A stretch of DNA of 64,000 nucleotides from Sphingopyxis sp. CCNWLW2 (GTDB taxonomy: Bacteria; Pseudomonadota; Alphaproteobacteria; Sphingomonadales; Sphingomonadaceae), in assembly GCF_037095755.1 (NCBI RefSeq), contig NZ_JBAWKJ010000002.1, positions 186,001 to 250,000 on the forward strand, read 5' to 3'. Both the position numbers and the translations under genes were made by a program. The notes below the pieces were generated by a model, which was not told the origin of the DNA, searched no databases, and saw nothing but the letters and a program-made list of their open reading frames with translations. Shown here piece after piece: positions 10,289 to 17,801 of the stretch (position 1 is the first letter of the stretch; each line of letters opens with the position of its first letter).

Positions 10289-11490
10289 TAAATCGTCCAG
10301 TCCAGTTGCAGCCAAAATTTGTCGGTATTGGTGGCGAAGGTGTCGGCGTCGTAATGCGCGTAGCGGGCGGCGGCGGTGACCTTGCCGAGCTTTGCGCTCG
10401 CGAGGAGGTTGATTTCGTCGCCGTAGGAGCGGCTGGCGCGGTCGCTGCGATAGTCGTGGTACGCCGCTTGCAGCGTGACGGCCTTGAGCGGCCCGACGGC
10501 TTTCCAGCTCCAGCCCGCGCTCGCGTACAGGTCGCGCACGCCATCGGGCGGGGTGGTCAGGAATTTGTCGGCCCAGCCCTGGAATTTGAACGCGGTCGCG
10601 AGCGGGGTCTGGAAACTGGTGAGCGCGGTTCCGTTGTCGGCGCCGAGTATTTCATACCCGACGCCGACCCGGGGACCTCCGAAATCGACCGCGACGTCGG
10701 CGAGATAATAGTCGGCGCTGTAATTATTCGGATTGCGGTGCCAGTCCGACTGACGTGCATAGCTCAGCTGGTAAGCGATCTTCGCCTTGCCTAGCGCCTG
10801 CGTTCCGTCGAGGCGCACGCCATAGCTCTGGCTCGACAGGCGATAGCCCTGCATTGCCGCTTCGTCCTGATCGACGAGATAGGCAAAGGTCGAGAGTTTG
10901 CCGATCGGGGTCTGGCTGCTGAGGTTGCCGAAGAAATTGTCGCCCGACACCGCCTGCTGCCGAGCGCCCGCGCCGTCGATGCCCCAGATGGTGCGCACGC
11001 TCCACGCATAGGCGAGATCGGCCTTCACGCCCTTGACCGGCGTGATCTCGGCGCGCACCGCGTCGAAGCTCTGGCCGTTCTGACGAAAGCCGACGCTGCC
11101 GACGAAACGCTCGTCGTCGAAGCCGAGCCGCTGCCGCCCTGCCGTGAGTGCGAAGGCGGCCGACGTATATCGCAGTTGCGCGCGGGAGAGGCCGATATTG
11201 TCGGGATCGCCGACCAGTGGGCGCGTGGCCGCGCCATGAAGGCCGTCGAAATAATCGTCGATGACCGCAAGATTGCCTTGCCCCTCGACCAGCGCCGACC
11301 AGTTGCCTGCCTTGGCTTCGACCCCGGCGCGGACGCGGAGGGTCAGTGCCTCCGCATCGGCGGGGAGGCCGTCCTGGTCGACGCTTTCATAGCGCAACCG
11401 CGCTTCGCCGAGGGGTTTCAGGACAATCTCTTCGGCGTGGGCCGCGCCGGCTGGCGCAAGCGCGAAAAGAAGGACGAACGCAGCTTTCAT
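10288..11490 (-). CDS. Alginate-export-type outer membrane porin in nitrate operon
   Basis: A 400-residue predicted outer membrane beta-barrel. Residues 1-19 form a signal peptide ending in a typical AHA-E site. The rest alternates short amphipathic strands and ends in an aromatic-rich strand (FWLQLDWTI), as barrels do. It resembles the alginate_exp family of porins by pattern (RLRYESVDQDG, AGRQRLGFDDERFVGSVGFRQ). The gene lies 3 bp after narK and overlaps nirB by one base, so it is firmly inside the operon. I infer it lets nitrate or nitrite across the outer membrane; alginate itself is an unlikely substrate here. The substrate cannot be shown from sequence alone. Confidence 0.82.
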   Translation of the reverse strand: MKAAFVLLFALAPAGAAHAEEIVLKPLGEARLRYESVDQDGLPADAEALTLRVRAGVEAKAGNWSALVEGQGNLAVIDDYFDGLHGAATRPLVGDPDNIGLSRAQLRYTSAAFALTAGRQRLGFDDERFVGSVGFRQNGQSFDAVRAEITPVKGVKADLAYAWSVRTIWGIDGAGARQQAVSGDNFFGNLSSQTPIGKLSTFAYLVDQDEAAMQGYRLSSQSYGVRLDGTQALGKAKIAYQLSYARQSDWHRNPNNYSADYYLADVAVDFGGPRVGVGYEILGADNGTALTSFQTPLATAFKFQGWADKFLTTPPDGVRDLYASAGWSWKAVGPLKAVTLQAAYHDYRSDRASRSYGDEINLLASAKLGKVTAAARYAHYDADTFATNTDKFWLQLDWTI

Positions 11491-11493
11491 GGG

Positions 11494-12729
11494 TCAGATC
11501 CTCACCCCCTGGGCCGCGCCCCAGGTTCGGCGCCACTGGCCCTTGACGAACATCAGTGCGACGAGGGCGAGCACCGCGAGTCCGGCGAAGATGTAAAAGC
11601 CTGGCGCGAAGCTGCCCGTCCACTGCCTGGCGAAACCGAGCGACGAGGCGAGGTAGAAACCGCCGACGCCGCCCGCCATACCGACAAGGCCGGTCATCAC
11701 GCCGATTTCGGCCGAAAAGCGCTGCGGTACAAGCTGGAATACCGAGCCATTGCCAGTGCCGAGCGCGAGCATCGCGATCACGAAGAGGCCGAGCGCGGCG
11801 GGCAGGGTGCTCGCCTGCGGCACCCCGGCGATCGCCAGCGCTGCGACGACGAACACCATCATCAGCGCTTTCACCCCGCCGATCCGGTCGGCGAGCGCGC
11901 CGCCCATCGGCCGCACCAGCGATCCGGCGAAAACGCAGCCCGCGGTGCAATAGCCCGCCATTACCGGCGTCAGGTGGAACTGGTCGGTGAAATAGATCGG
12001 CAAGGACGCCGCGAGCCCGACGAAGCCGCCGAAGGTCACCGCGTAAAAGGCCATCAGCCACCATGCGTCGGCGGTCTTGAGCGGCTCGAAATAGTCGATC
12101 AGCTTCTTCGGTGCGGGCGCGTTCGGCGCGTCCTTCGCCATCGCAAGATAGACGAAGAAGACGATGGTCAGCGGGATGCATGCGAGGCCGAGCACGGCGT
12201 TCCAGCCGAACAGCTTGGCAAGGCCGGGGGCGAAAAGCGCCGCGAGCACAACGCCCGAATTGCCCATGCCGGCAAGTCCCATCGCCTTGCCCTGATGCTC
12301 GGGCGGATACCAGCGGCTCGCGAGCGGCAATGCGATCGCGAAGCTCGCGCCCGCGAAGCCAAGGACGACGCCCAGCGCCAGCGTTCCGGTGAAGCTCGAA
12401 ACCCCCATGGCCCATGCAGAGAACAGCCCGGCGATGACGATGAGCTGGCTGATCGCACCCGACCGCTTCGGGCCGATGCGGTCGACGAGCAGCCCGTTGA
12501 CGACGCGGAGCAGCGCGCCAGCCAGCGTCGGCACCGCGACCATCAGCCCCTTTTGCGCCGGGGTGAGCCCGAGGTCTTCGGAAATCGCGGGGGCGAGCGG
12601 CCCGAGGATGACCCACACCATGAAGGCGAGGTCGAAATAGAGAAAGGCCGCGACCAATGTCGGCCAGTGGCCGCTGGCCCAGAAACTCGATTTTGTCCCG
12701 GCGCCGGCGCCGTTCGTCATGTCCGTCAT
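11494..12729 (-). CDS. narK: Nitrate/nitrite MFS transporter, NarK/NasA family
   Basis: A 411-residue inner membrane transporter of the major facilitator superfamily with about 12 hydrophobic segments. The nitrate/nitrite porter pattern is clear: WVILGPLAPAISEDLGLTP early and GFAGASFAIALPLASRWYP, with GLAGMGNSG being the nitrate signature region in TM5. It takes up nitrate for NasA. The ATG at 12729 is preceded by AGGGGACGG at good spacing; a second ATG at 12720 is possible. It is the first structural gene after a leader RNA carrying an intrinsic terminator, so expression is probably set by NasT antitermination. Confidence 0.92.
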   Translation of the reverse strand: MTDMTNGAGAGTKSSFWASGHWPTLVAAFLYFDLAFMVWVILGPLAPAISEDLGLTPAQKGLMVAVPTLAGALLRVVNGLLVDRIGPKRSGAISQLIVIAGLFSAWAMGVSSFTGTLALGVVLGFAGASFAIALPLASRWYPPEHQGKAMGLAGMGNSGVVLAALFAPGLAKLFGWNAVLGLACIPLTIVFFVYLAMAKDAPNAPAPKKLIDYFEPLKTADAWWLMAFYAVTFGGFVGLAASLPIYFTDQFHLTPVMAGYCTAGCVFAGSLVRPMGGALADRIGGVKALMMVFVVAALAIAGVPQASTLPAALGLFVIAMLALGTGNGSVFQLVPQRFSAEIGVMTGLVGMAGGVGGFYLASSLGFARQWTGSFAPGFYIFAGLAVLALVALMFVKGQWRRTWGAAQGVRI

Positions 12730-12756
12730 CGTCCGTCCCCTTGTGCGACGGGCAAT

Positions 12757-12779
12757 AAAAAAGCCGCCAGGACGGCGGC
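12757..12779 (-). terminator. Intrinsic terminator in narK leader (attenuator)
   Basis: On the minus strand the stem GCCGCC/GGCGGC (12779-12774 with 12768-12763) with a GTCCT loop is followed by six T at 12762-12757. It lies 28 bp before the narK start, so unless overridden it would stop transcription ahead of the whole nitrate operon. Its 3' arm can instead pair with 12801-12792 in a longer 10-bp stem (one G-U), giving an extended form of the same terminator. Confidence 0.85.
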
Positions 12780-12871
12780 CACGCGGGCGCATCCTGACGG
12801 CTTCATTGCCTGTTGGAGTGCGGGGAAAAGGCTCCCCGCCTGCCGCGCGGACCGGCCCCGTCGTTGGAGCC
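12757..12871 (-). promoter_or_regulatory. Probable NasT (ANTAR) binding leader RNA ahead of narK
   Basis: Read on the minus strand, the leader holds a hairpin GGCTCC/GGGGCC with hexaloop AACGAC (12871-12854). A second small hairpin GGC/GCC with hexaloop AATGAA (12810-12799) follows, and then the intrinsic terminator. ANTAR target RNAs are known to consist of two hairpins with six-base loops having A at position 1 and G at position 4, and both loops here fit. The 3' strand of the second hairpin lies at the start of the long terminator arm, so its formation would compete with termination. An extra strong hairpin (GCGGGGA/TCCCCGC, 12839-12820) sits between them. The nasT and nasS genes directly upstream support the assignment. 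The second stem is only 3 bp by eye, which is the weak point. Confidence 0.7.
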
Positions 12872-12989
12872 GTAGCCGCTTTATCCTGCCCCGGCAGCGT
12901 CGCCGAGTGCGTTTAAACTGCCTGATTCGCAGATGGCGCGCAACCCGCTATTTCGCAGGTGCAGCATAAATTCGAATGCAGGAATAAAC

Positions 12990-14201
12990 CTAGCTAAAAT
13001 CAGCCAGATAGCCTTGAATGTCGTCGGGATCGAAGGCGCGTCCGTCGAAAAATCGGTCGCTGCCGAGGACAAGGCGGCCCTGTGTCGACCCGGCGCCGAG
13101 GGGCTCGCCGATGCCGCCTTCGAGCTTCGAACTGGCGCCGGGAAGGGGCGCGCCCGACCCGGCCAGTGCGGCGCGATAAACGTCTGGACGGAACACCGCG
13201 GCGGCCGTCGCGGCATCGGCGGCCGAATAGTCGGCCCGGTCCCATCGAAGCATCTGCGAATAAAGCCATGCGGCTTGGCTGCGCCACGGGAAATTCGCGG
13301 CTTCGCGATACTGGAACATGAAGTCGGGATAGTGGATCGGTTCGCTGCCGGGGACGAGGCGGATGCGGTCGGTGATCGCGCGCAGCACGGCGTCGCGCGA
13401 GGCGCCCAGATATTCGGGCCGCGCCAATATGTCCGCGCTTTCTTCGGCGGTGCCGGGTTCGACGAAATGGGCGGCGGCGGCGTGAAGCGCGCGGAGCAGC
13501 GCCTCGACCGCATCGCGCCGCTCGTCGATCACGGCCTCGCGCATCGCGAGAACCTTTTCGACGCCGCGGCGCCAGATCTGCGCGGTCGCGAGAGCGATAT
13601 GGCCGACGCCGCGCTCGACCGCGATCGAGTTCCAAGGTTCGCCGACGCATATGCCGTCGACCTCACCCGCGGCCAGTGCATCGGCGGCGAACGGAGGGCT
13701 GGTGACGACGATCTCGACGTCGGCGTCCGGACGGATTCCCACCCCGGCGAGCCAGTAGCGCAGCATGTAATTGTGGCTTGAGTAGCGGTGGACCACGCCA
13801 AAGCGCAGCGGTTTGCCTGCCGCCTTGCGTGCCGCCGCGACGTCCCGGAGCGCGGCGCCAATGACTGCCGGATCGCCGAGCGCATCGCCCAACCCGACGT
13901 CGCGCGCCAGCGCGACCGAAAAGGTCACGGCATTGCCGTTGAGCCCGAGCACGAAGGGCACTGCCATGGGCACTGCGGGCCGGTCGCGGCCGAGTGCGGT
14001 CGCGATCGCAAGCGGCGCGATCATGTGCGCCGCGTCGGTGTGGCCATAGAGCAGCCGGTCGCGCACCGTCGCCCAGGTCATGTCGCGGACCAGCTCGATC
14101 GCAACACCCTCGCGCGCGGCGAAACCCAGTTCGTGAGCGAGGATCGGCAGCGCGGCGTCGACCAGCGGCAGGAATCCGATGCGGAATGTTTCGACGCTCA
14201 T
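12990..14201 (-). CDS. nasS: Nitrate sensor NasS, ABC solute-binding-like
   Basis: A 403-residue protein of the NrtA/CmpA/NasS solute-binding family (RIGFLPLVDAALPILAHELG at the start, VVHRYSSHNYMLRYWLAG, GICVGEPWN). It has no signal peptide or lipobox, so it stays in the cytoplasm, and there are no ABC transporter genes beside it. This fits NasS, which binds nitrate/nitrite and, without ligand, holds the antiterminator NasT inactive. Its ATG overlaps the nasT stop (ATGA), as expected for partners made in fixed ratio. The operon leader lies directly downstream. Confidence 0.9.
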   Translation of the reverse strand: MSVETFRIGFLPLVDAALPILAHELGFAAREGVAIELVRDMTWATVRDRLLYGHTDAAHMIAPLAIATALGRDRPAVPMAVPFVLGLNGNAVTFSVALARDVGLGDALGDPAVIGAALRDVAAARKAAGKPLRFGVVHRYSSHNYMLRYWLAGVGIRPDADVEIVVTSPPFAADALAAGEVDGICVGEPWNSIAVERGVGHIALATAQIWRRGVEKVLAMREAVIDERRDAVEALLRALHAAAAHFVEPGTAEESADILARPEYLGASRDAVLRAITDRIRLVPGSEPIHYPDFMFQYREAANFPWRSQAAWLYSQMLRWDRADYSAADAATAAAVFRPDVYRAALAGSGAPLPGASSKLEGGIGEPLGAGSTQGRLVLGSDRFFDGRAFDPDDIQGYLADFS

Positions 14202-14779
14202 TCCATGTCTCCCAGGAGGGCGTCGCTCGTGACGATCGCTTCGGCGATCTCGGCGATCCGGCGGTTGGTGCGCATCGCCTGGCCGCGCAGCAGCGCATAG
14301 GCGGCGGGCTCGTCGATGGTGCGGCGTTTCATTAGGATCGCTTTTGCGCGATCGATCACAGTGCGCTCGGCCAGGGCATTTTTGGCTTCGTCGAGTTCGC
14401 GCTGGAGCCGCGAAAATGCCTGAAAACGGCGCACCGCGAGATCGATGACGGGTTTGATCCGCTGTTTCGACAGGCCGTCGACGACATAGGCCGACACCCC
14501 CGCGTCGATCGCGGCGCCGGTCGCCTCGGTATCGCTCTGGTCGACGAACATCGCGATCGGCCGGGCGAGCGCGCGCGACATGGCAAAGAAATCCTCGAGC
14601 AGGTCGCGGCTGGGATTCTCCAGATTGACCAATATGACTTCGGGTTTCGCCGCTTCGATTTGCGCAACTAGCGCACCCGCCGGATCGATCAGCACCAGAT
14701 CGTCGAGCCCCGCCTCGCGCAGACCATCGGAGATGATCGCCGCGCGCGTCGTGCTGGTGTCGATGATCGCGATCCGCAT
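14198..14779 (-). CDS. nasT: ANTAR-domain transcription antiterminator NasT
   Basis: A 193-residue response-regulator-like protein. The N-terminal pseudo-receiver domain (1-120, beginning MRIAIIDTSTTRAAII) is followed by a coiled region and an ANTAR RNA-binding domain from about 127 to 185 (LAERTVIDRAKAILMKRRTI, EPAAYALLRGQAM). NasT binds two-hairpin leader RNAs and prevents termination when released from NasS. It overlaps nasS by an ATGA junction and a matching leader lies between nasS and narK. It is probably transcribed from its own promoter in 14780-14971, where I see no certain promoter elements. Confidence 0.92.
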   Translation of the reverse strand: MRIAIIDTSTTRAAIISDGLREAGLDDLVLIDPAGALVAQIEAAKPEVILVNLENPSRDLLEDFFAMSRALARPIAMFVDQSDTEATGAAIDAGVSAYVVDGLSKQRIKPVIDLAVRRFQAFSRLQRELDEAKNALAERTVIDRAKAILMKRRTIDEPAAYALLRGQAMRTNRRIAEIAEAIVTSDALLGDME

Positions 14780-14971
14780 GGCGGCGCCTTTACGGCGTGG
14801 CGTTCGAAACCGCTAGTGGGATCGTGTTTCGGGCATCCAAGCGAACATATCGCCCCCGGATTTTGACATTTTCGACCACAAATGGATCAACGGCTGCCTG
14901 GCCCTGTTGACCACGCGAAACGCGGAGGCTCCACCGAGGATCGTGCCGATTTGACCGGAATTTTGTTGGTG

Positions 14972-15062
14972 TGGCGGAGCGGGAGGGATTCGAACCCTCG
15001 ATACGCTTTTGACGTATACTCACTTTCCAGGCGAGCGCCTTCGACCACTCGGCCACCGCTCC
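14972..15062 (-). tRNA. tRNA-Ser (anticodon GGA)
   Basis: On the minus strand the acceptor stem GGAGCGG (15062-15056) pairs with CCGCTCC, followed by discriminator G and encoded CCA ending at 14972. The anticodon loop CTGGAAA gives GGA (15028-15026), which reads UCC/UCU serine codons. The 91-base length and the long variable arm are typical of class II serine tRNAs. Confidence 0.97.
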
Positions 15063-15137
15063 GCATGCTCTGGAACGGGCGCCCTAATCGCTTGGCGGGG
15101 CTTTCGCAAGCCGATTGGGCGTGGCAGACATCGGCCC

Positions 15138-16142
15138 ATGAAACATCTGCTCCTGTCGGCCGCCCTGGCCGCGTCGTTCGTCCTTCCCGCCTATGGCGCG
15201 GAGCCCGCAGCAATCCCATCGCCGGGGGAGATCGCCGCTGCGGCGCCAGCGAGTGACTGGATCGCCATTGCACCGTCGGACCTGCTCGTGATGGACCTCG
15301 CGCCCGACGCGAAGGGCAAAGCGCGCCGCGTTGTCATCCAGCTGATGCCCGCGCCGTTCAGCCAAGGGTGGATCGGCAATATCCGCAAGCTCGCCGCCGC
15401 GCACTGGTGGGACGGAACGAGCGTCAACCGCGTGCAGGACAATTATGTCGCGCAATGGGGTGATGCGACCGAGAAGAAGGCGTTGCCGGTGGGTTTGGCG
15501 ACGGTGCCGGAGAGCGAATATCAGATTAAGGATCCTCCGGCCGTCATGCCTATCATCGAGACGATGCACAGCAACAAGGTACGGATCGAGGATATGGTCA
15601 GGCAGCAGCGACGGTCCGAGCTGCCCAGAATCTATGCGCCGGACATGCGGACGAAAGTCGACCCCTATGCAGACCTTCAGGGCTTTGCACAGGGTTGGCC
15701 GTTGGCGGGGAGCACAGGATTGTGGCCGATCCATTGCTACGGCGCCGTCGGCGTCGGCCGCAACATGTCACCCGATACGGGCAGCGGCGCCGAACTCTAT
15801 GCCGTGATCGGACACGCTCCCCGCCATCTCGATCGCAATATCGCCGTCGTCGGCCGCGTGATCAACGGGATCGAGCATCTGTCGAGCCTGCCGCGCGGGA
15901 CGGGCGCGCTCGGCTTTTACGAGGATGCCGCCGAACGCGTCGCGATCGCGTCGATTCGCGTTGCAACCGAACTGCCTGCCGCAGACCAGCCGCGTTTCGA
16001 ATATCTGTCGACCGAAAGCGACAGCTTTGCACGCTATGCCGATGCGCGGCAGAACCGGCGCGATCCCTTCTTCATCACGCCGGCGGGCGGCGCCGATATC
16101 TGTAATATTCCAGTGCCGGTCCGCCCCATCGCAGCGAAGTAG
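15138..16142 (+). CDS. Secreted cyclophilin-type peptidyl-prolyl isomerase
   Basis: A 334-residue protein with an N-terminal signal peptide (about 1-20, KHLLLSAALAASFVLPAYG). The C-terminal part matches the cyclophilin-type PPIase fold (NRVQDNYVAQWGD, LYAVIGHAPRHLDRNIAVVGRV). Cyclophilins isomerise X-Pro bonds; this one should act in the periplasm. Longer, divergent cyclophilins of this kind, with an insertion before the GHAPRHLDRN segment, are common in sphingomonads. The ATG at 15138 is chosen because the signal peptide begins there; the frame is open upstream through the tRNA region but has no reason to be translated. Confidence 0.88.
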   Translation: MKHLLLSAALAASFVLPAYGAEPAAIPSPGEIAAAAPASDWIAIAPSDLLVMDLAPDAKGKARRVVIQLMPAPFSQGWIGNIRKLAAAHWWDGTSVNRVQDNYVAQWGDATEKKALPVGLATVPESEYQIKDPPAVMPIIETMHSNKVRIEDMVRQQRRSELPRIYAPDMRTKVDPYADLQGFAQGWPLAGSTGLWPIHCYGAVGVGRNMSPDTGSGAELYAVIGHAPRHLDRNIAVVGRVINGIEHLSSLPRGTGALGFYEDAAERVAIASIRVATELPAADQPRFEYLSTESDSFARYADARQNRRDPFFITPAGGADICNIPVPVRPIAAK

Positions 16143-16146
16143 CGTC

Positions 16147-16461
16147 TTGGAAGACTTCACCGTCACGACGCCGCTTTGGCGCTGGCAATCGGCGACCGCA
16201 CCCGCCGCGTGGTTCTTCGTCACCATCGCCGGTGAGGCTGCCGATGGGATTCGCATGGCGGCGATGACCGGCCAGTGGCTCGACGGGCGAAAGGGATTCG
16301 GGTCGGCGCACGTCGAGGCGAATATCGGCGGCACGCGTTGGAAGACGTCGGTCTTTCCGCACAAGGAAAGTGGCGGCTGGTTGCTGCCGGTCAAGGCGAT
16401 GGTGCGAAAGGCCGAGGGGATCGCCGAGGGCGACGACGTGACGGTGACCGTCAGTCTTTAG
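16147..16461 (+). CDS. DUF1905 domain protein
   Basis: A small protein of about 104 residues of the DUF1905 family, function unknown, likely cytoplasmic. The core is easily seen (LWRWQSATAPAAWFFVTI, GSAHVEANIGGTRWKTSVFP, WLLPVKAMVRKAEGI). The most plausible start is the TTG at 16147, 4 bp after the stop of the cyclophilin gene; no ATG is available at the right place, so the start is uncertain. Its 3' end overlaps by 11 bp a convergent 46-residue ORF on the other strand. Confidence 0.75.
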   Translation: MEDFTVTTPLWRWQSATAPAAWFFVTIAGEAADGIRMAAMTGQWLDGRKGFGSAHVEANIGGTRWKTSVFPHKESGGWLLPVKAMVRKAEGIAEGDDVTVTVSL

Positions 16462-16591
16462 GCGGCGTTTCGGCCTTGCTATCGCGCGCCTGCGCCTTGC
16501 GCTTGCGCAGATTGGCGCGCAGCGCCTCGGCGAGGCGGCGTTCGCGTTCGATGTCGGCGGGGGAGGGCGTCTTGCTCACGCCATGCGCCAT
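16451..16591 (-). CDS. Small conserved-looking protein, 46 residues, Arg-rich
   Basis: A short minus-strand ORF beginning MAHGVSKTPSPADIERERRL and ending KAETPPKD. It is highly charged and helical in outlook, with RERRLAEALRANLRKRK in the middle. I do not recognise a family with certainty. Support comes from a clean start and stop, sphingomonad-like codon use (third positions mostly G/C) and a position filling the gap between two well-defined genes. It overlaps the 3' end of the DUF1905 gene tail to tail. Function unknown. Confidence 0.6.
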   Translation of the reverse strand: MAHGVSKTPSPADIERERRLAEALRANLRKRKAQARDSKAETPPKD

Positions 16592-16697
16592 GCCCGCGAA
16601 ATCGCCATATCGTCAAGCCTCGCACCTTGACAGGCGCAAGGCGCCCCGTCATAGGCCGCGCCTGCCCAGCGAACATCCGTTTGCCGGCATCCCGGTT

Positions 16698-16772
16698 GCT
16701 GCTGTAGCTCAGTGGTAGAGCGCGTCATTGGTAATGACGAGGTCGACAGTTCAATCCTGTCCAGCAGCACCA
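16698..16772 (+). tRNA. tRNA-Thr (anticodon GGT)
   Basis: Acceptor stem GCTGCTG (16698-16704) pairs with CAGCAGC (16762-16768), followed by discriminator A and encoded CCA. The anticodon stem CGTCA/TGACG encloses loop TTGGTAA with anticodon GGT, reading ACC/ACU threonine codons. A short T-run follows directly at 16773-16777. Confidence 0.97.
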
Positions 16773-16779
16773 TTTTTCT

Positions 16780-17694
16780 TCAGATTTTCGCTGCAAGCAA
16801 CCAGTCGTGGAAGAGCTTCACTGCGGGCTGGCGCAGCGCGCGGGGGCGGCACACGAACCAATAGCTGTACGGGCTGTCGACATCGAAATCGAAGAGGCGG
16901 ACGAGGCGCGGGTCGTGCGCATCGTCGAAATGATGGCCATGCATGAAGGCGACACCAATGCCCTGCGCCGCGGCTTCGAGCATCAGCGGCCCCGAATCGA
17001 AATAATCGATCCCTGCCGGCTCCAGATAGGGCATGCCGATCGCCTTTTTCCACTCGGCGAAGGTTTCGGGCATCTCGCGGTGGAGCAGGACGGTCATCCG
17101 CTGCATCTGTTCGGGGACGGTGATCGCGCGATCGCCGTCGGTCAGCGTCCGCGAGGCAATCGGGAACACCTTGTCCTGGTCGAGCCGCGCAGCATAGAGC
17201 ACGGGGTCGATCGAGCGTGCGAGCGCGATCGCGGCATCGATGCCGTCGCCCAGCCGGGCTTCGGCATGCGACATGGTGTCGATGTCGATATGCAGTTCGG
17301 GGTGCTGGCGCCGAAGCTCGGGAAGCCGAGGGAACAGGCGCTGCTGCGCGAAAAGCGGCAGGACGTTGAGGTGCAGGCGCAGCGAGGCGTCGGGGCTGCC
17401 GACCCGTTCGATCACGTTGCGTAATTCGTCGAGGATCGGCGATAATTGTTCGTGCAGCGCGCGGCCCGTTTCGGTCAGGCTGAGCCCATGGTGGTGACGG
17501 TTGAACAGCGGGCGGCCGACGGTATGTTCCAGTGTTTGGATGCGGCGCGACAGCGCGGGCATCGACAGGCCGAGCTCGATCGCGGCCGCTTTGACCGTGC
17601 CGTGACGGGCGACCTCGAGAAAGGCTTCCATGCTGCTGATGGGGGGAAGGCGTGGCATATCGGGTGCCGATGATGACATGACCTTGCCGGACAT
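16780..17694 (-). CDS. LysR-family transcriptional regulator
   Basis: A 304-residue LysR regulator. The winged helix-turn-helix spans about residues 18-78 (MEAFLEVARHGTVKAAAIEL, SMPALSRRIQTLEHTVGRPLFNR), followed by a type 2 periplasmic-binding-like effector domain (100-300). It is closest in style to the GcvA subgroup. It is divergently placed to the CDC48 gene with about 107 bp between them; regulation of that neighbour is only a possibility, since LysR genes often control divergent genes. In-frame ATGs at residues 6 and 13 are alternative starts. The effector is unknown. Confidence 0.88.
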   Translation of the reverse strand: MSGKVMSSSAPDMPRLPPISSMEAFLEVARHGTVKAAAIELGLSMPALSRRIQTLEHTVGRPLFNRHHHGLSLTETGRALHEQLSPILDELRNVIERVGSPDASLRLHLNVLPLFAQQRLFPRLPELRRQHPELHIDIDTMSHAEARLGDGIDAAIALARSIDPVLYAARLDQDKVFPIASRTLTDGDRAITVPEQMQRMTVLLHREMPETFAEWKKAIGMPYLEPAGIDYFDSGPLMLEAAAQGIGVAFMHGHHFDDAHDPRLVRLFDFDVDSPYSYWFVCRPRALRQPAVKLFHDWLLAAKI

Positions 17695-17801
17695 GCCAGA
17701 ATTTTGTGCAGTGCGTCATAAATGGCTGCGGCGCCGGGGGTCGCAAATCGGGAACGACCATCCTATCTTCGGCATTCTGACTATTTTGCGGGAGACACGC
17801 C

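Noticed and set aside
11176..12969. A 597-codon plus-strand ORF opposite the porin and narK
   Set aside because: Extremely rich in Arg, Glu and His, crosses the gene boundary and the attenuator leader, no ribosome binding site; both genes on the minus strand are well supported.
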